64,000 bases of DNA from Enterococcus malodoratus ATCC 43197. Lineage in GTDB: Bacteria > Bacillota > Bacilli > Lactobacillales > Enterococcaceae. The stretch lies in the NCBI RefSeq assembly GCF_000407185.1, contig NZ_KE136481.1, positions 969,636-1,033,635 of the forward strand, given 5' to 3'. The stretch's first letter is position 1. Each line of letters begins with the position of its first letter. The translations under genes were made by a program, and so were the position numbers. Below, piece after piece: positions 16,893-26,938 of this stretch. The notes under the pieces are model-generated. The model was not told the DNA's origin. It saw only the letters and a program-made list of their open reading frames with translations, and did no database searches.

Positions 16893-19238
16893 CTACAATT
16901 GATGTTCAACACGCGCGATGATATCGTCTTGAATTTGTTTATTCAAATCAACGAAGAAAGCACTGTACCCGGCCACTCGAACCAATAATCCTGAATATTT
17001 CTCTGGATGTTTTTGCGCCGCTAATAAGGTTTCTTTCGATTGTACATTGAATTGGACATGCTGAATTTTTAATTTAGTAAACGCCAGCAAGAAGTCGGCG
17101 AATTTATTTAATCCCTGCTGCCCTTTTAACGTGTTCGGCTGAAACTTCAGATTCAATAAGCTGCCATTTACAGTTAGGTAATTATCCAATTTGCTGACAG
17201 ATTTTAACACCGCCGTTGGCCCTAAGTGATCACGACCAACCATTGGTGATAATCCGCCATCCGCTAATTGTTCTTGTGCCTTACGTCCATCAGGTGTTGC
17301 ACCGACTGCCTCACCTAAAGGAATGTGGGCTGAAACCGTATAAGCTCCAGGAATGAATTGACCGCCTCGAACATTTTCATATTTTTCTAATTCTTTGGCA
17401 TAGTGTCTAAATAATTTTGCTGCGATAATATCGAGCTCTTCATCATCGTTACCAAATTTCTCAAAATCTTGGATCACATGATTTTGTAGATCAGCATATT
17501 CACCCGTAAAGTTTGACTCCAATGCATCTACCAAGTAGCCAAAGCTCATTTCTTTATTTTCGAAGATCATTTTTTTTATGACATACATTGAATCGCTTAA
17601 GTTGGCTTCACCGATTCCTTGTACCCCAGAAAAGTTATAACGCGCACCACCCTCGGTAACATCTTTCCCATTTTCCAAACAGTCATCAATCAAGACGGAT
17701 AAAAATGGCGTCGGGGCATAATGTCGATGCCCCAAATCAACAATGTTCGATCCTTTGACCACCAGCTCCACATAATAATCGATTTTTTCTTCGATCGTTT
17801 CTACCAGTTGATTATAAGTTAAGTCCTGTTTATTCCTTAACTCATACATACTCAGCTCCATGATTCGCAATAAGTTGAAAAGCGCGATGTCGTGCAACCC
17901 ATATGTTTTTCCGGGAATCGAGGTCTCCACACAGCCGACTGTTGCGTAATCGCGTGCATCATCGAGCGATACTCCTTTACTTAAAAAGGCGGGTACGCAA
18001 ACTTCATCGTTGAATAATTGTGGAATTCCCGTTCCTAGACGAATCGTTTCAACTGTTTTTAACAAGAAGCGTCTTGGGATCAATTCATTCATTCTGACTG
18101 ATAAGTTAGGCTGCGGCAATAATATTTCATGATAAAGCTCTAACATGGTAAACGATAAAGGATTGACTGCTGTATGACCTAATTCATCCAGTCCACCTAA
18201 AACAACCGTGTAACCAGTTGGAAAGCCCGCAAAACACTTAGCACTGCTCTCGGAACGTAAAAGAACCACATCATTTGTCTTGATATAAAAGTCACCCAGT
18301 ACTTCGTATAGAAAATCTTTTTCAGTGCCTGATTGCAGAGATGCCTCATAAAATGGATATAAATATTGATCCATTCGTCCTAAAGACAGCGAAGAAGCGT
18401 TCGATTCATATTGCCCAACAATACTGGTCATCCACAATAATTGCAGCGCCTCATAAAAGGTTGTAGGTTTTTCTGTACTCAGCTTGCGACATATTTTCGC
18501 AATTGTTTGCAGTTCTTGTTGCCGTAATCGTTCACCTTCATTTTTACTCATCTCTTCTGCCAATTCTCCATAGCGTAAAAAATGATCTCGCATCGCAGCA
18601 AACATTATTTTTCCTGCTTGATAAAAGTTGTTCTCCGGCTCTGCAACTATTTTTTCATTCAAGCGATCCAGATAGCTTCCAATACCTTGGGATAATATCC
18701 CAGGAAAATCCATAATGATATGTCCTTGTCCCTTATCGGTTTGGTTCAATTTAAAAACGTCATCCTTTAAGGCTATTTTCACCTCATCTGTCAATTCGCT
18801 ATTGATAAAATCCTTCATCGAACGCTTTTCCCAATAGGGATATAATTCTTCACGATAAACCTTTTTGTCAGCTTCGGTAAATTCAAATTGATCCTGCGGT
18901 CGTGTAGCGATCGTATCGATCTCCTGCATAATCCAATACGGGTCCATCTCAGGTGAAAGAATCCCCGATCGCGGACGAACGGTTCGATTTCCTACCAGCA
19001 GCTCGCCCTCACGAATACTGATTTCTATATTTGCTAAAATATGTGCTACCGCTTTTGCTCGTCTCAGGATCGTTGGTTCCCCTTCCGTTTGACGATAACT
19101 TTCAGTGTAAAGTAATGCACGTTCTAGTGAAATTTGACGCTTTTCTTTAAATAAATGATCCTTCATCATTTGAATACGCGGAGTTCCTTTAACTACCACG
19201 TTTGCAATATTCTTCTCTTGGTTAATTACTCCTGTTCC
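16893..19238 (-). CDS. PFL2/PflD-type glycyl radical enzyme
   Basis: A 781-residue glycyl radical enzyme. The radical site RVAGYSAFF (Gly near 757) is intact, and the thiyl Cys lies in ATVGCVETSIPGKTYG (near 435). It has one Cys there, unlike the Cys-Cys of true pyruvate formate-lyase, so it is a PflD/YbiW-like lyase or dehydratase. The linked fructose-family PTS and DeoR regulator suggest an anhydro- or deoxy-sugar phosphate as substrate, as in the E. coli frw/pflDC cluster; this is inference. The start at 19238 (MGTGVINQ) follows GAGAGGAGCAAAGGAA. The radical Gly implies use under anaerobic conditions. Confidence 0.88.
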   Translation of the reverse strand, partial: GTGVINQEKNIANVVVKGTPRIQMMKDHLFKEKRQISLERALLYTESYRQTEGEPTILRRAKAVAHILANIEISIREGELLVGNRTVRPRSGILSPEMDPYWIMQEIDTIATRPQDQFEFTEADKKVYREELYPYWEKRSMKDFINSELTDEVKIALKDDVFKLNQTDKGQGHIIMDFPGILSQGIGSYLDRLNEKIVAEPENNFYQAGKIMFAAMRDHFLRYGELAEEMSKNEGERLRQQELQTIAKICRKLSTEKPTTFYEALQLLWMTSIVGQYESNASSLSLGRMDQYLYPFYEASLQSGTEKDFLYEVLGDFYIKTNDVVLLRSESSAKCFAGFPTGYTVVLGGLDELGHTAVNPLSFTMLELYHEILLPQPNLSVRMNELIPRRFLLKTVETIRLGTGIPQLFNDEVCVPAFLSKGVSLDDARDYATVGCVETSIPGKTYGLHDIALFNLLRIMELSMYELRNKQDLTYNQLVETIEEKIDYYVELVVKGSNIVDLGHRHYAPTPFLSVLIDDCLENGKDVTEGGARYNFSGVQGIGEANLSDSMYVIKKMIFENKEMSFGYLVDALESNFTGEYADLQNHVIQDFEKFGNDDEELDIIAAKLFRHYAKELEKYENVRGGQFIPGAYTVSAHIPLGEAVGATPDGRKAQEQLADGGLSPMVGRDHLGPTAVLKSVSKLDNYLTVNGSLLNLKFQPNTLKGQQGLNKFADFLLAFTKLKIQHVQFNVQSKETLLAAQKHPEKYSGLLVRVAGYSAFFVDLNKQIQDDIIARVEHQL

Positions 19239-19296
19239 CATTTCCTTTGCTCCTCTCGATCTCTTCTTTTCATTTTTAGTATAGAAATTTTTTACG

Positions 19297-19321
19297 TTTG
19301 AAACTATACGATTCTTTGAAA
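19297..19321. promoter_or_regulatory. Candidate DeoR-regulator operator
   Basis: Direct repeat TTTGAAA at 19297-19303 and 19315-19321, 18 bp apart, in the divergent region between the glycyl radical gene and the deoR-type gene. Position fits an operator or promoter overlap; no experimental consensus is known to me. Confidence 0.35.
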
Positions 19322-19416
19322 TACAATCAAAAAGTTGGATTTGCTCACTTTTTCCCAAGTTTTGAATTGTTTTTGTTGGAATCTCATGCTACGGTTGTTA
19401 AAAAGGAGGGCTCTGC

Positions 19417-20175
19417 ATGAAGGCTGTCGAAATCGCTCAACGCCGCAAAGAAATTACCGAACTTTTATATCAGCAAAATGAACTCAAAGTCAGCAATTTA
19501 GTGAAAACATTTCAAGTCTCCGACGAAACTATTCGCAAAGACTTAACGTATCTTGCCAAAGAAGGCGTTTTGAAAAAGCAGCATGGCAAAGCGACCTTAG
19601 TAAAGGAAAAAGAGTTGGCACCCGTCTTTCAACGGACCACGCAATTTCCTGAAAAGGATCGGATCACACAAGCAGCTTTGGCTCTCATTACGAATGAAGA
19701 TTATTCGATTGGCTTAGATCAAGGCAGTACACTAGCGCTTTTAGCAAAAAAAATCTTGCCCTTAAAAGAAAAACAAATTTTTACCGGTTCGCTCGCGGCC
19801 ATCACGCAACTCGCAAATGGACATCATAAGCTCTTTTGTTTTGGCGGTGAATACTCTCCTGCTGATATGGCTTTTCGCAACAGCGGAAATGAAATTCTTC
19901 CCGATATTCATTTTGACCTATGCTTTTTTGGTTCCAGCGGTGTAAAAAATCGCAAAGGCTTTTGTACATCTTCTTTGATCGACGCCGAAGCCAAACGACG
20001 AATGCTGAAAAAATCTACTAAAAAAATCGTATTGCTGGATCAAACGAAATTTGAAAAAACCTCACTCGTACAAGTGGCTCCTTGGTCAGAAATCGACGTA
20101 GTGATCACCAGCAAAGGTCTGCCGCTCGATTATGAGCGAATGATCAGCGCATATGCAAAACTAATTTTGGTCTAA
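19417..20175 (+). CDS. DeoR family sugar-phosphate-responsive regulator
   Basis: A 252-residue repressor. The N-terminal HTH carries the DeoR signature (RRKEITELLYQQNELKVSNLVKTFQVSDETIRKDL, residues 9-43), and the rest is the sensor domain of the phosphosugar-isomerase fold (IGLDQGSTLALLAKK, LFCFGGEYSPADMAFRN, SSLIDAEAKRRMLKKS). It should bind a phosphorylated sugar. ATG 19417 follows AAAAGGAGGGCTCTGC. It is divergent from the glycyl radical operon and convergent to the PTS operon, and likely controls one or both. Confidence 0.9.
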   Translation: MKAVEIAQRRKEITELLYQQNELKVSNLVKTFQVSDETIRKDLTYLAKEGVLKKQHGKATLVKEKELAPVFQRTTQFPEKDRITQAALALITNEDYSIGLDQGSTLALLAKKILPLKEKQIFTGSLAAITQLANGHHKLFCFGGEYSPADMAFRNSGNEILPDIHFDLCFFGSSGVKNRKGFCTSSLIDAEAKRRMLKKSTKKIVLLDQTKFEKTSLVQVAPWSEIDVVITSKGLPLDYERMISAYAKLILV

Positions 20176-20209
20176 AAAAATGTGCCGAATACACTCGACA
20201 CATTTTTTT
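20174..20209. terminator. Bidirectional terminator between deoR and the PTS operon
   Basis: Imperfect hairpin AATGTGCCGA..TCGACACATT flanked by seven A and seven T, between two convergent genes whose stops it separates. Confidence 0.85.
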
Positions 20210-20210
20210 A

Positions 20211-21302
20211 CTACATAATTTCAATGTCTAAATCAAAGTCATCATCAAGAGCAACTGCTTGAACATCCTCATCAGCGATTGGTTTTTTCAACGCGATCAC
20301 AATTCCGGCCGTAATGACTGAACCGACCACTGTGCCGAGAATATAGACTAGTGGATTTTGTGCTACCGGAGCAACGATCCAACCGCCCCACGGCGCTGGA
20401 TTTCCTGCACCTAACACCATCGCTATCGCCGCACCGATTGCACTGCCGATCATATTAGCCGGAATACAACGTAATGGATCCGCTGCTGCAAAGGGAATCG
20501 CTCCTTCTGAAATTCCTACTAATCCCATGACGATCGCGGCTTTTCCCGAATTTCTTTCTTCAACGGTGAATTTTTTCGGTGCAACAATTGTCGCCAATCC
20601 CATCGCAAGCGGCGGGATACATATCGCTGCGCCAATCCCTGCCATAATCGTTAAAGCAGTAGCACTAGGTAAGCCGGTCGCAGGATTGATTGTTCCAACC
20701 ATTGCGGAACCAAAGCTAAAGGCCACTTTATTGATGGGGCCTCCCATATCAGAAGCGATCATCGCACCTAATACCAGTCCAAGTACGACTAGGTTTCCTG
20801 TCCCCATTGACTCTAACCATTTCGTTAACGCAGTCATCAATGCGGCAATCGGCTGCCCAATCACTCCATACATCAAAACACCCACGATCAATGTTCCAAA
20901 CAAAGGAATGATGAAAATTGGACCGAGTGACCGTAAGCTTGAAGGCAATTTGATTTTCTTTAAATAGAAAACGACAACCCCAGCTACGATCCCTGATAAA
21001 ATTCCTCCTAAAAACCCTGCACCGATATTACTCGCAATCAACCCGCCGATAATTCCAGGTGCAAGTCCCGGTCGATCAACCATTGAAAACGCGATATAAC
21101 CAGATAGAATTGGTACCATCATCCCCAGACCAGTAATTCCAATATTGGCAATATCTGCTAACCAGCCTTTATCCGGCACAGAAGCATTTCCTGAAAGCAA
21201 AACACTTAATGCCAATAAAATCCCGCCTGCAACGACGAAAGGAATCATATATGAAACACCCGTCATCATATTTTTTCTTGTATCTTTTAATAACTCAATC
21301 AT
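20211..21302 (-). CDS. PTS fructose-family EIIC (FrwC-like)
   Basis: A 363-residue membrane permease of the fructose PTS class, with about 9-10 hydrophobic segments. Diagnostic motifs are MIASDMGGPINKVAF (about 190) and GISEGAIPFAAADP (about 268), the sugar-binding loop. IIB and IIA are separate upstream genes, as in FrwC/FrvB-type systems, not fused as in FruA. ATG 21302 follows AGGAGGAATCGGG. The imported sugar is probably the source of the substrate for the nearby glycyl radical enzyme. Confidence 0.92.
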   Translation of the reverse strand: MIELLKDTRKNMMTGVSYMIPFVVAGGILLALSVLLSGNASVPDKGWLADIANIGITGLGMMVPILSGYIAFSMVDRPGLAPGIIGGLIASNIGAGFLGGILSGIVAGVVVFYLKKIKLPSSLRSLGPIFIIPLFGTLIVGVLMYGVIGQPIAALMTALTKWLESMGTGNLVVLGLVLGAMIASDMGGPINKVAFSFGSAMVGTINPATGLPSATALTIMAGIGAAICIPPLAMGLATIVAPKKFTVEERNSGKAAIVMGLVGISEGAIPFAAADPLRCIPANMIGSAIGAAIAMVLGAGNPAPWGGWIVAPVAQNPLVYILGTVVGSVITAGIVIALKKPIADEDVQAVALDDDFDLDIEIM

Positions 21303-21313
21303 CCCGATTCCTC

Positions 21314-21625
21314 CTATTTCGCCAATTTCTGTTGGATTTTTTTGACGATCGCTTCTCCCTTATTAATGCAGTCTCCAGCACTTACACGAACAACCGGTTT
21401 GCCTTTGAAGCGTTCTTCATTTTTGATTCCGATGTTATTGGTTAAAATCACCGCATCCGCACTATTAATCTGATCCATAGTCAATTCATTTTCAATTCCA
21501 ATTGATCCTTGCGTTTCGACACTGATCTCTACCTCATTCTTTTTAGCAGCGACGGCTAAACTTTCCGCAGCAAGATATGTATGGGCTACCCCAGACGGAC
21601 AAGCTGTTACAGCGACTAATTTCAT
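21314..21625 (-). CDS. PTS fructose-family EIIB (FrwB-like)
   Basis: A 103-residue cytoplasmic phosphocarrier. The phosphorylated Cys is in VTACPSGVAHTYLAAE (Cys near residue 9), the fructose-class IIB signature. It passes phosphate from IIA to sugar bound by IIC. It lies 11 bp before the IIC gene and 28 bp after the IIA gene, in one operon. Confidence 0.93.
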   Translation of the reverse strand: MKLVAVTACPSGVAHTYLAAESLAVAAKKNEVEISVETQGSIGIENELTMDQINSADAVILTNNIGIKNEERFKGKPVVRVSAGDCINKGEAIVKKIQQKLAK

Positions 21626-21653
21626 AAATAATCTCTCCTTTTTAAATTACTTC

Positions 21654-22115
21654 CTAAGCAACGACACCCGCTAAACTATCATTTAACAAATTGACGATTT
21701 CTTGATCACTTGAAGCTTGCTGCAATGTATCTCGAAATTCTTGATGAACTAATTTTCTAGATAATCCCGCAATAATTCTCAAGTGCTGATCTCCTTGGCA
21801 CTCTTCTGGTACTGCTAGTAAAAAGACTAAACCAACATTTTCCCCATCTAAACTTTGCCAATCAACTTTATTTTTTAAGCGGCCAAAAGCCACTGTCGTT
21901 TCTTTGACATGAGCACTTTTTCCGTGGGGAATCGCAATTCCGAAACCGATCCCTGTTGTTGTCAAATTCTCTCGTTCTACCACGCTCTCGATATAACCGG
22001 CATGATCATGCAACCGTCCGGCTTGATTGATTCGATCGGCCAAAACATTGATAGCCGTCATTTTGGAATCAGCATCTATTGCTAAATCGATTAATTCTTC
22101 ACTGATTATTTCCAT
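21654..22115 (-). CDS. PTS fructose-family EIIA
   Basis: A 153-residue phosphotransfer protein. The active-site His is in GIGFGIAIPHGKSAHV (about residue 66), typical of the mannitol/fructose IIA fold. The ATG at 22115 is six bases after GGAGGTAGAG; the open frame extends to 22169 but would overlap the regulator gene. It begins four bases after the stop of the MtlR-type regulator, so it is co-transcribed with it. Confidence 0.92.
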   Translation of the reverse strand: MEIISEELIDLAIDADSKMTAINVLADRINQAGRLHDHAGYIESVVERENLTTTGIGFGIAIPHGKSAHVKETTVAFGRLKNKVDWQSLDGENVGLVFLLAVPEECQGDQHLRIIAGLSRKLVHQEFRDTLQQASSDQEIVNLLNDSLAGVVA

Positions 22116-22119
22116 TCCT

Positions 22120-24066
22120 CTACCTCCTAGTAATATCGTTATAAATTTCTTCTGCCGCCCTTTTAGCAAAGAAGCGATTTAACTGTTTTTCAGATTGAAC
22201 AATTTTATGAATATCAGTGATTACACCACGCACAAGTTTACGATCACTCTTTGCGATACACATCAGCAAGACATAATGAACCTTCCGTTGATCCCAAACA
22301 ATCGGATCAGCCAAAGTAACAATCGAGATTTTCGTCTGCAAAACATTTTGGGGCGCGGCATGAGGAATAGCTACCCCTGTTGCCAGTGCTGTCTCCCCAA
22401 TTTCTTCGCGATCAAAAACTTCTTTACGGAAAGCATTAGTAACTATCCGCTGGCTCTCCAAATGAGTGATCATCCAATCTAAACAAGTTTGTTTATCCGA
22501 AAAACACTTTTGTGTGTGAATGAACTCTAGATCAATCACTTCTTTTAAAAATGGAAAGTCCAACTTTTCCGTTTCATCCGACTCTTCTGAATAGAATAAG
22601 TTCGAGTAAAGCGTAGTAATATTTTTGATATCTTCTTGCGTAACCAATGTCGAGACTTTGATAATCGGTTTGTGGACATCGTTCAGTCGAATAGAAGAAA
22701 TGATCAAGTCTACATTGTCCAAATTTTTCTTGTAAAGTTTATCGATAGTTGTGATCTCAGCGATATCTTGTGCTGGCAGGATACGTTTGATCTTATTGAA
22801 GATTAATTCTGAAGTGCCAATTCCATTGGGACAAACAATCAAAATTTTCTTTCCATTTTTACTTTTCTCCAGTGACACCTGGAAATACATGGCTACCAGC
22901 GCCACTTCCTCATCATTGAAATGAACACCCAATTTGCCTTCCACGTTAGCTAACGCATACCACGTCGCACTAAAAGTAATGGCATATTGACTCCGGATTT
23001 CTTCAACCAGAGGATTCGTAATGGCAATGCCCATTTTCAAACGATAGATCATTGGGATAAAATGACTAGCGAACCGCTCCGTTAATTGCTGATCAGCCAG
23101 AAAATCAACCTGCATGATTTCACTCATATTTTTTAAAATCTTTTGAATAGTCGTTGCGTACTTTTCGTAATTGCTTCGTTCTTTGGTGTTAGGTTTGACA
23201 CCGTAACCGACCAATTGCCGATTCACGTAAGAAATATCTTCTTCGTCATAGTGACAAACCATTTTTGAAGCGACATGCTCAAGCAGCTCATTAGCGATCA
23301 AATAGGTGTCGATCATTTTGATTTGATCAAATAGAAATTCTTTTTCTTCAATATGTCCGTTCTTCGTTAAACGGAAACAGAAAACAAGTAAGCGAATAAG
23401 CAATGATTTAACATATTGTTCTGGAAGCAGAAAGTCGTTTTGCCTTTTCAAGTCTTCAACCTGTTCAACAATTATTTCCACTAATTGTTGCGGAAACAAC
23501 TCAAGTAAAATTTTTTGTGCTTCCTCATGAAAGAGCTGTTCTGTGTCAATCCCGCGAGCCTCCAAATAGTCTTCACAAAAACGAAAGAGACCATTCTGTA
23601 TTTCTTCCTCATTGCCGATACGTTTTGTTCCACGTTTCGAGGCTGTCAGTCTGATGCGATAATTCTCACTGATCTTTTCCAAATCATTCGCAATTGAACT
23701 TGGACTCACATGGAATTGCTGTCCCAGCATTTGTTGCGTCACTACCTCATCATCAATCATTAAACGTTTGGCGATCTGCCATTGCCGCTCCTGTGTTCCA
23801 ATGACAATCTCTGTCAAACTCCCCGTGATTCTTTCCAGAAATCGCATTTTTTCTTCAACCGATCCTCTTAATTGAATGCCGATTCGTGGTTTCTTTTCTA
23901 AAACAAGTGATTCATCGGCTAATAAAACTTGAATTTTTTCTAGGTCAGAATAAATCGTTCGACTCGATTTTTCTAACTGCTGGGAATAAAAGGAGACTGG
24001 CATATAGTTTTCATTCTGAACAAGTAAATGGATCAATTTTTTCTGCCGTGGATTCAATCCTTTCAT
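22120..24066 (-). CDS. MtlR/BglG-type PRD-containing transcriptional regulator
   Basis: A 648-residue PTS-controlled activator. Order: two N-terminal HTH domains (about 1-160), two PRDs (about 190-400), an EIIB-like domain (VCPNGIGTSELIFNKI, Cys near 407) and a C-terminal EIIA-like domain with IPHAAPQ (about 570). It should be activated or silenced by phosphorylation from HPr and the IIB of its own system. It heads the IIA-IIB-IIC operon. A cre-like sequence sits 17-31 bp upstream of its start. Confidence 0.9.
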   Translation of the reverse strand: MKGLNPRQKKLIHLLVQNENYMPVSFYSQQLEKSSRTIYSDLEKIQVLLADESLVLEKKPRIGIQLRGSVEEKMRFLERITGSLTEIVIGTQERQWQIAKRLMIDDEVVTQQMLGQQFHVSPSSIANDLEKISENYRIRLTASKRGTKRIGNEEEIQNGLFRFCEDYLEARGIDTEQLFHEEAQKILLELFPQQLVEIIVEQVEDLKRQNDFLLPEQYVKSLLIRLLVFCFRLTKNGHIEEKEFLFDQIKMIDTYLIANELLEHVASKMVCHYDEEDISYVNRQLVGYGVKPNTKERSNYEKYATTIQKILKNMSEIMQVDFLADQQLTERFASHFIPMIYRLKMGIAITNPLVEEIRSQYAITFSATWYALANVEGKLGVHFNDEEVALVAMYFQVSLEKSKNGKKILIVCPNGIGTSELIFNKIKRILPAQDIAEITTIDKLYKKNLDNVDLIISSIRLNDVHKPIIKVSTLVTQEDIKNITTLYSNLFYSEESDETEKLDFPFLKEVIDLEFIHTQKCFSDKQTCLDWMITHLESQRIVTNAFRKEVFDREEIGETALATGVAIPHAAPQNVLQTKISIVTLADPIVWDQRKVHYVLLMCIAKSDRKLVRGVITDIHKIVQSEKQLNRFFAKRAAEEIYNDITRR

Positions 24067-24082
24067 TTTTTATTCCTCCAAT

Positions 24083-24097
24083 TGTAAGCGCTTATCA
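24083..24097 (-). promoter_or_regulatory. cre-like site before the PTS operon
   Basis: TGTAAGCGCTTATCA resembles a CcpA cre site (strong AAGCGCTT core, imperfect flank), just before the ribosome site of the MtlR-type gene. CcpA blocking here would give catabolite repression of the operon. Confidence 0.5.
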
Positions 24098-24308
24098 ATC
24101 TAACAAAAAGATAGCACAGGTTTTTTCTATTGTATAACACATGAAAGTTACACATTAATGTTGAAATTTATTCATCGTGATCACTTTAGATCTATTTGAA
24201 TGGTTGTTTTGTTCAAATAAAGCTTGCAGCAGCAACGTTTTTCGTTAATACCTTAAAAAAATAAGATTCCCTAGAAAAGGAACTCCTCCATCGAAAGTCA
24301 CCGCTGTT

Positions 24309-24324
24309 TTGCACATATGTGCAA
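24309..24324. promoter_or_regulatory. Perfect 16 bp palindrome in the 24.1-24.4 kb gap
   Basis: TTGCACATATGTGCAA is a perfect palindrome, 29 bp before the mid-stem of the ftsK terminator. The 309-base gap (24067-24375) also holds an inverted repeat CTATTTGAA/TTCAAATA near 24192-24222 and the cre-like site, and no gene. Role unknown; possibly a regulator site for the PTS operon. Confidence 0.4.
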
Positions 24325-24340
24325 TTAATAAAAATAAAAA

Positions 24341-24375
24341 AAAGCCTTGCCAAAAAAATTTTGGCAAAGCTTTTT
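24341..24375 (-). terminator. Terminator after ftsK
   Basis: Hairpin AAGCTTTGCCAAAA/TTTTGGCAAGGCTTT on the minus strand followed by eight T, immediately after the ftsK stop. Confidence 0.9.
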
Positions 24376-26781
24376 CTATTCATCTAATGGATTTTCAGGT
24401 TCTTCTTCAGCCTTCTGCAAGAAGACCTCACGTGGTTTGCTGCCAGTAGATGGTCCGATTACGCCATGTTCTTCTAATTCATCTACGATTCGTGCTGCTC
24501 GATTGTAGCCGATCCGGAAACGTCGCTGCAAGAGAGAGATACTAGCAGTCTGCATATCAACCACCAATGCTTTAGCGTCCTCATACAACTCATCCTGTGG
24601 TGTTTCCGATGGTGATGAGGTCGTTTCTTCTGTCGGCATCATTTTCTCTTCATAATGCGCTTCTTGCTGATCCGAAACAAATTCAACTACGCGTTCCACC
24701 TCGTGATCTGAAATAAATGCTCCTTGTACACGAATAGGTTTATTTTCACCCATCGGCAAGAACAGCATATCTCCTCGACCTAAAAGTTTTTCCGCACCAT
24801 TGCCATCAATGATTGTCCGAGAATCCGTTCCGCTTGAAACAGCAAAAGCAATCCGTGATGGAACGTTCGCCTTAATAATCCCTGTAATGACATCCACACT
24901 AGGACGTTGTGTTGCAAGAATCATGTGGATTCCGGCAGCCCGCGCCATTTGTGCCAGTCGAGTAATCGCGTCTTCGACTTCATTACTTGCGACCATCATC
25001 AGGTCGGCCAACTCATCTACAATCACAACAATGAACGGCAAGATTGGACGATTTTGTCCGTCTTCCATATTTTTCTGGATCACTAATTCGTTAAATCCAG
25101 AAATATTACGAACTCCAGTAGCCGCAAATTTTTCATAACGCTCTTCCATTTCCTGAACAACTTTTTGCAACGCCTGGGCCGCTTTCCGCGGATTGGTCAC
25201 AACGGGTGTCAATAAGTGAGGAATACCATTATAGACATTCAACTCAACCATTTTCGGGTCGATCATCATTAGCTTCACTTCATTAGGTTTCGCCCGCATC
25301 AAAATGCTGGTGATGATGCCGTTAATTGAAACCGACTTCCCGCTACCAGTTGACCCCGCCACCAGCAAGTGAGGCATTTTGGATAAATCAGCGGTTTGAA
25401 CCATTCCAGAAATATCACGCCCCAGCGGTACTTCTAATAATTTGTCTGGATGGTTAGGCTGAGCTTCGATAATATCGCGGAAAGAAACCATGCTGATCGT
25501 ACTGTTAGGTACTTCGATCCCAATCAAAGATTTCCCGGGAATCGGTGCTTCCATCCGTACATCTTTTGCCGCTAAAGCCAAAGCAATATCATCGGTCAAA
25601 TTAACGATCTTGCTAACTTTCACCCCGACAGCCGGCTGTACTTCGAATTTAGTCACCGATGGACCTAAGCTGGCTTTGACAACTTTGGCATCCACGCCAA
25701 AACTGTTGAAGGTTTTTTCCAACACTTTGATATTCTGTTCGATTTTTTTGTATTCATCGCTTTGATCCGCCGCTGGTATCGAGTCTAGTAAAGTTGAAGG
25801 CGGTAATTGATAATCATGATCTTCCGGTTCCGCATTGATCTCAAATTCCAAATCACCAGGATCATCGATTTCTTCTTCAGCAAGCTGAGTTTTTTTCGCG
25901 GGCATCGGTGCCTCTGATGTTTCCAGATTTTCTTGGAAGCCCTCGATCGGTACTAAAGTCATTTGTTCTGGCTCACTGACTATCTGTTCCTGATTTTCTT
26001 TCGCTAACTGCTCGCCTGGTGTCAACGAACGAACCATATTTTTCTTCTCGCGTTCTGCTCGTTCAGCTTCCAACTTAGCCTTTTCCGCCGCTTGCTTTTC
26101 AGCTTTGGCTTGGGCTTTTTCAGCCTGACGTTCTTCTTTTTTAGCAGTTCGCAAGGCTTTCTTTTCATCCGATTCGGAGAATTTTTCCTGCAGCTTATCC
26201 ACAAAACTACCTAGATAATCCGTCACTTGATTAAACTCAAGGAGACTGAACAAGAAAATACCGAGGATCAATAACAAACCGGCAATCAAATAGCTGCCGA
26301 CCTGCGATACTAAGAAGTGAGTCAAATTATAGAGTGCCGCACCTAGCATCCCGCCGCCGACATTTTGCGTGATTTGATTTCCTAAGAAATCTGTCATTAA
26401 AAGATCCCACGTTGTCTTCAAAATATTAGGATCTTTGCTTTCCACATTTACAAACAGACGTGCATGAAGAATCAATAAAACGCCGAGATAAAAGACGCCA
26501 ATCCCAATCCAACGTCGCGTTTTTGTCAATCGCAACTTAGTATTTTTCGCCACAAGCAGCGCCCCGTATAGGCCCAATAACAGTGCTAAAAACTGATACG
26601 TGTTTCCGCCGACTAAGCGTAAGACATTCGCAATCAAGTTGCCTAAGAAGCCCAGCTTAAATAAAGCGAAGACCGCAAATAAAATAAATAAAAGCCCAAT
26701 CCCGATAATCAGGCGCTGTTCTTGTAGTTGTTTTTGCTTTTTAGTTTTTCTTTTTTTCTTTGTACGCTTTTTTTGCGCCAT
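24376..26781 (-). CDS. ftsK: DNA translocase FtsK/SpoIIIE
   Basis: An 801-residue septal DNA pump that clears chromosome termini during division. It has about four N-terminal membrane segments (residues 20-190), a charged Ala/Lys/Glu-rich linker, an alpha-beta RecA motor with Walker A GSTGSGKS (about 475-482) and Walker [14 protein letters not shown], and a C-terminal gamma winged helix ([24 protein letters not shown]) that reads orienting sequences. The ATG at 26781 (MAQKKR) follows GAGGG; the frame extends to 26808 with no better site. A TATAAT lies upstream, next to a shared hairpin. Confidence 0.95.
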   Translation of the reverse strand: MAQKKRTKKKRKTKKQKQLQEQRLIIGIGLLFILFAVFALFKLGFLGNLIANVLRLVGGNTYQFLALLLGLYGALLVAKNTKLRLTKTRRWIGIGVFYLGVLLILHARLFVNVESKDPNILKTTWDLLMTDFLGNQITQNVGGGMLGAALYNLTHFLVSQVGSYLIAGLLLILGIFLFSLLEFNQVTDYLGSFVDKLQEKFSESDEKKALRTAKKEERQAEKAQAKAEKQAAEKAKLEAERAEREKKNMVRSLTPGEQLAKENQEQIVSEPEQMTLVPIEGFQENLETSEAPMPAKKTQLAEEEIDDPGDLEFEINAEPEDHDYQLPPSTLLDSIPAADQSDEYKKIEQNIKVLEKTFNSFGVDAKVVKASLGPSVTKFEVQPAVGVKVSKIVNLTDDIALALAAKDVRMEAPIPGKSLIGIEVPNSTISMVSFRDIIEAQPNHPDKLLEVPLGRDISGMVQTADLSKMPHLLVAGSTGSGKSVSINGIITSILMRAKPNEVKLMMIDPKMVELNVYNGIPHLLTPVVTNPRKAAQALQKVVQEMEERYEKFAATGVRNISGFNELVIQKNMEDGQNRPILPFIVVIVDELADLMMVASNEVEDAITRLAQMARAAGIHMILATQRPSVDVITGIIKANVPSRIAFAVSSGTDSRTIIDGNGAEKLLGRGDMLFLPMGENKPIRVQGAFISDHEVERVVEFVSDQQEAHYEEKMMPTEETTSSPSETPQDELYEDAKALVVDMQTASISLLQRRFRIGYNRAARIVDELEEHGVIGPSTGSKPREVFLQKAEEEPENPLDE

Positions 26782-26822
26782 GTTATCCCTCTTTCCATTC
26801 TGTACCATTATACAAAAAAAAG

Positions 26823-26849
26823 AAGGCGAACAAAAGTTTTGCTCGCCTT
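26823..26849. terminator. Hairpin terminator between the ABC operon and ftsK
   Basis: Hairpin AAGGCGAACAAAA/TTTTGCTCGCCTT with T-tract on the minus strand, 90-116 bp after the stop of the binding-protein gene. The T-tract runs into TATAAT, a likely ftsK -10 box, so terminator and promoter overlap. Confidence 0.75.
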
Positions 26850-26938
26850 TTCTTTATGGATAAATAAAGTTTGCGTAGTTTAATGGTAAATCGAACCCAA
26901 CATCGCTGTTAACGTCCAGTTTTAGAGAGATTTTCTGC

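Noticed and set aside
20527-20967. Plus-strand open frame of 146 codons opposite the EIIC gene
   Set aside because: It is the antisense shadow of a clear PTS permease, with no ribosome site and no family resemblance.
24800-25138. Plus-strand open frame opposite ftsK
   Set aside because: It mirrors the conserved motor domain of FtsK; composition is that of an antisense frame.
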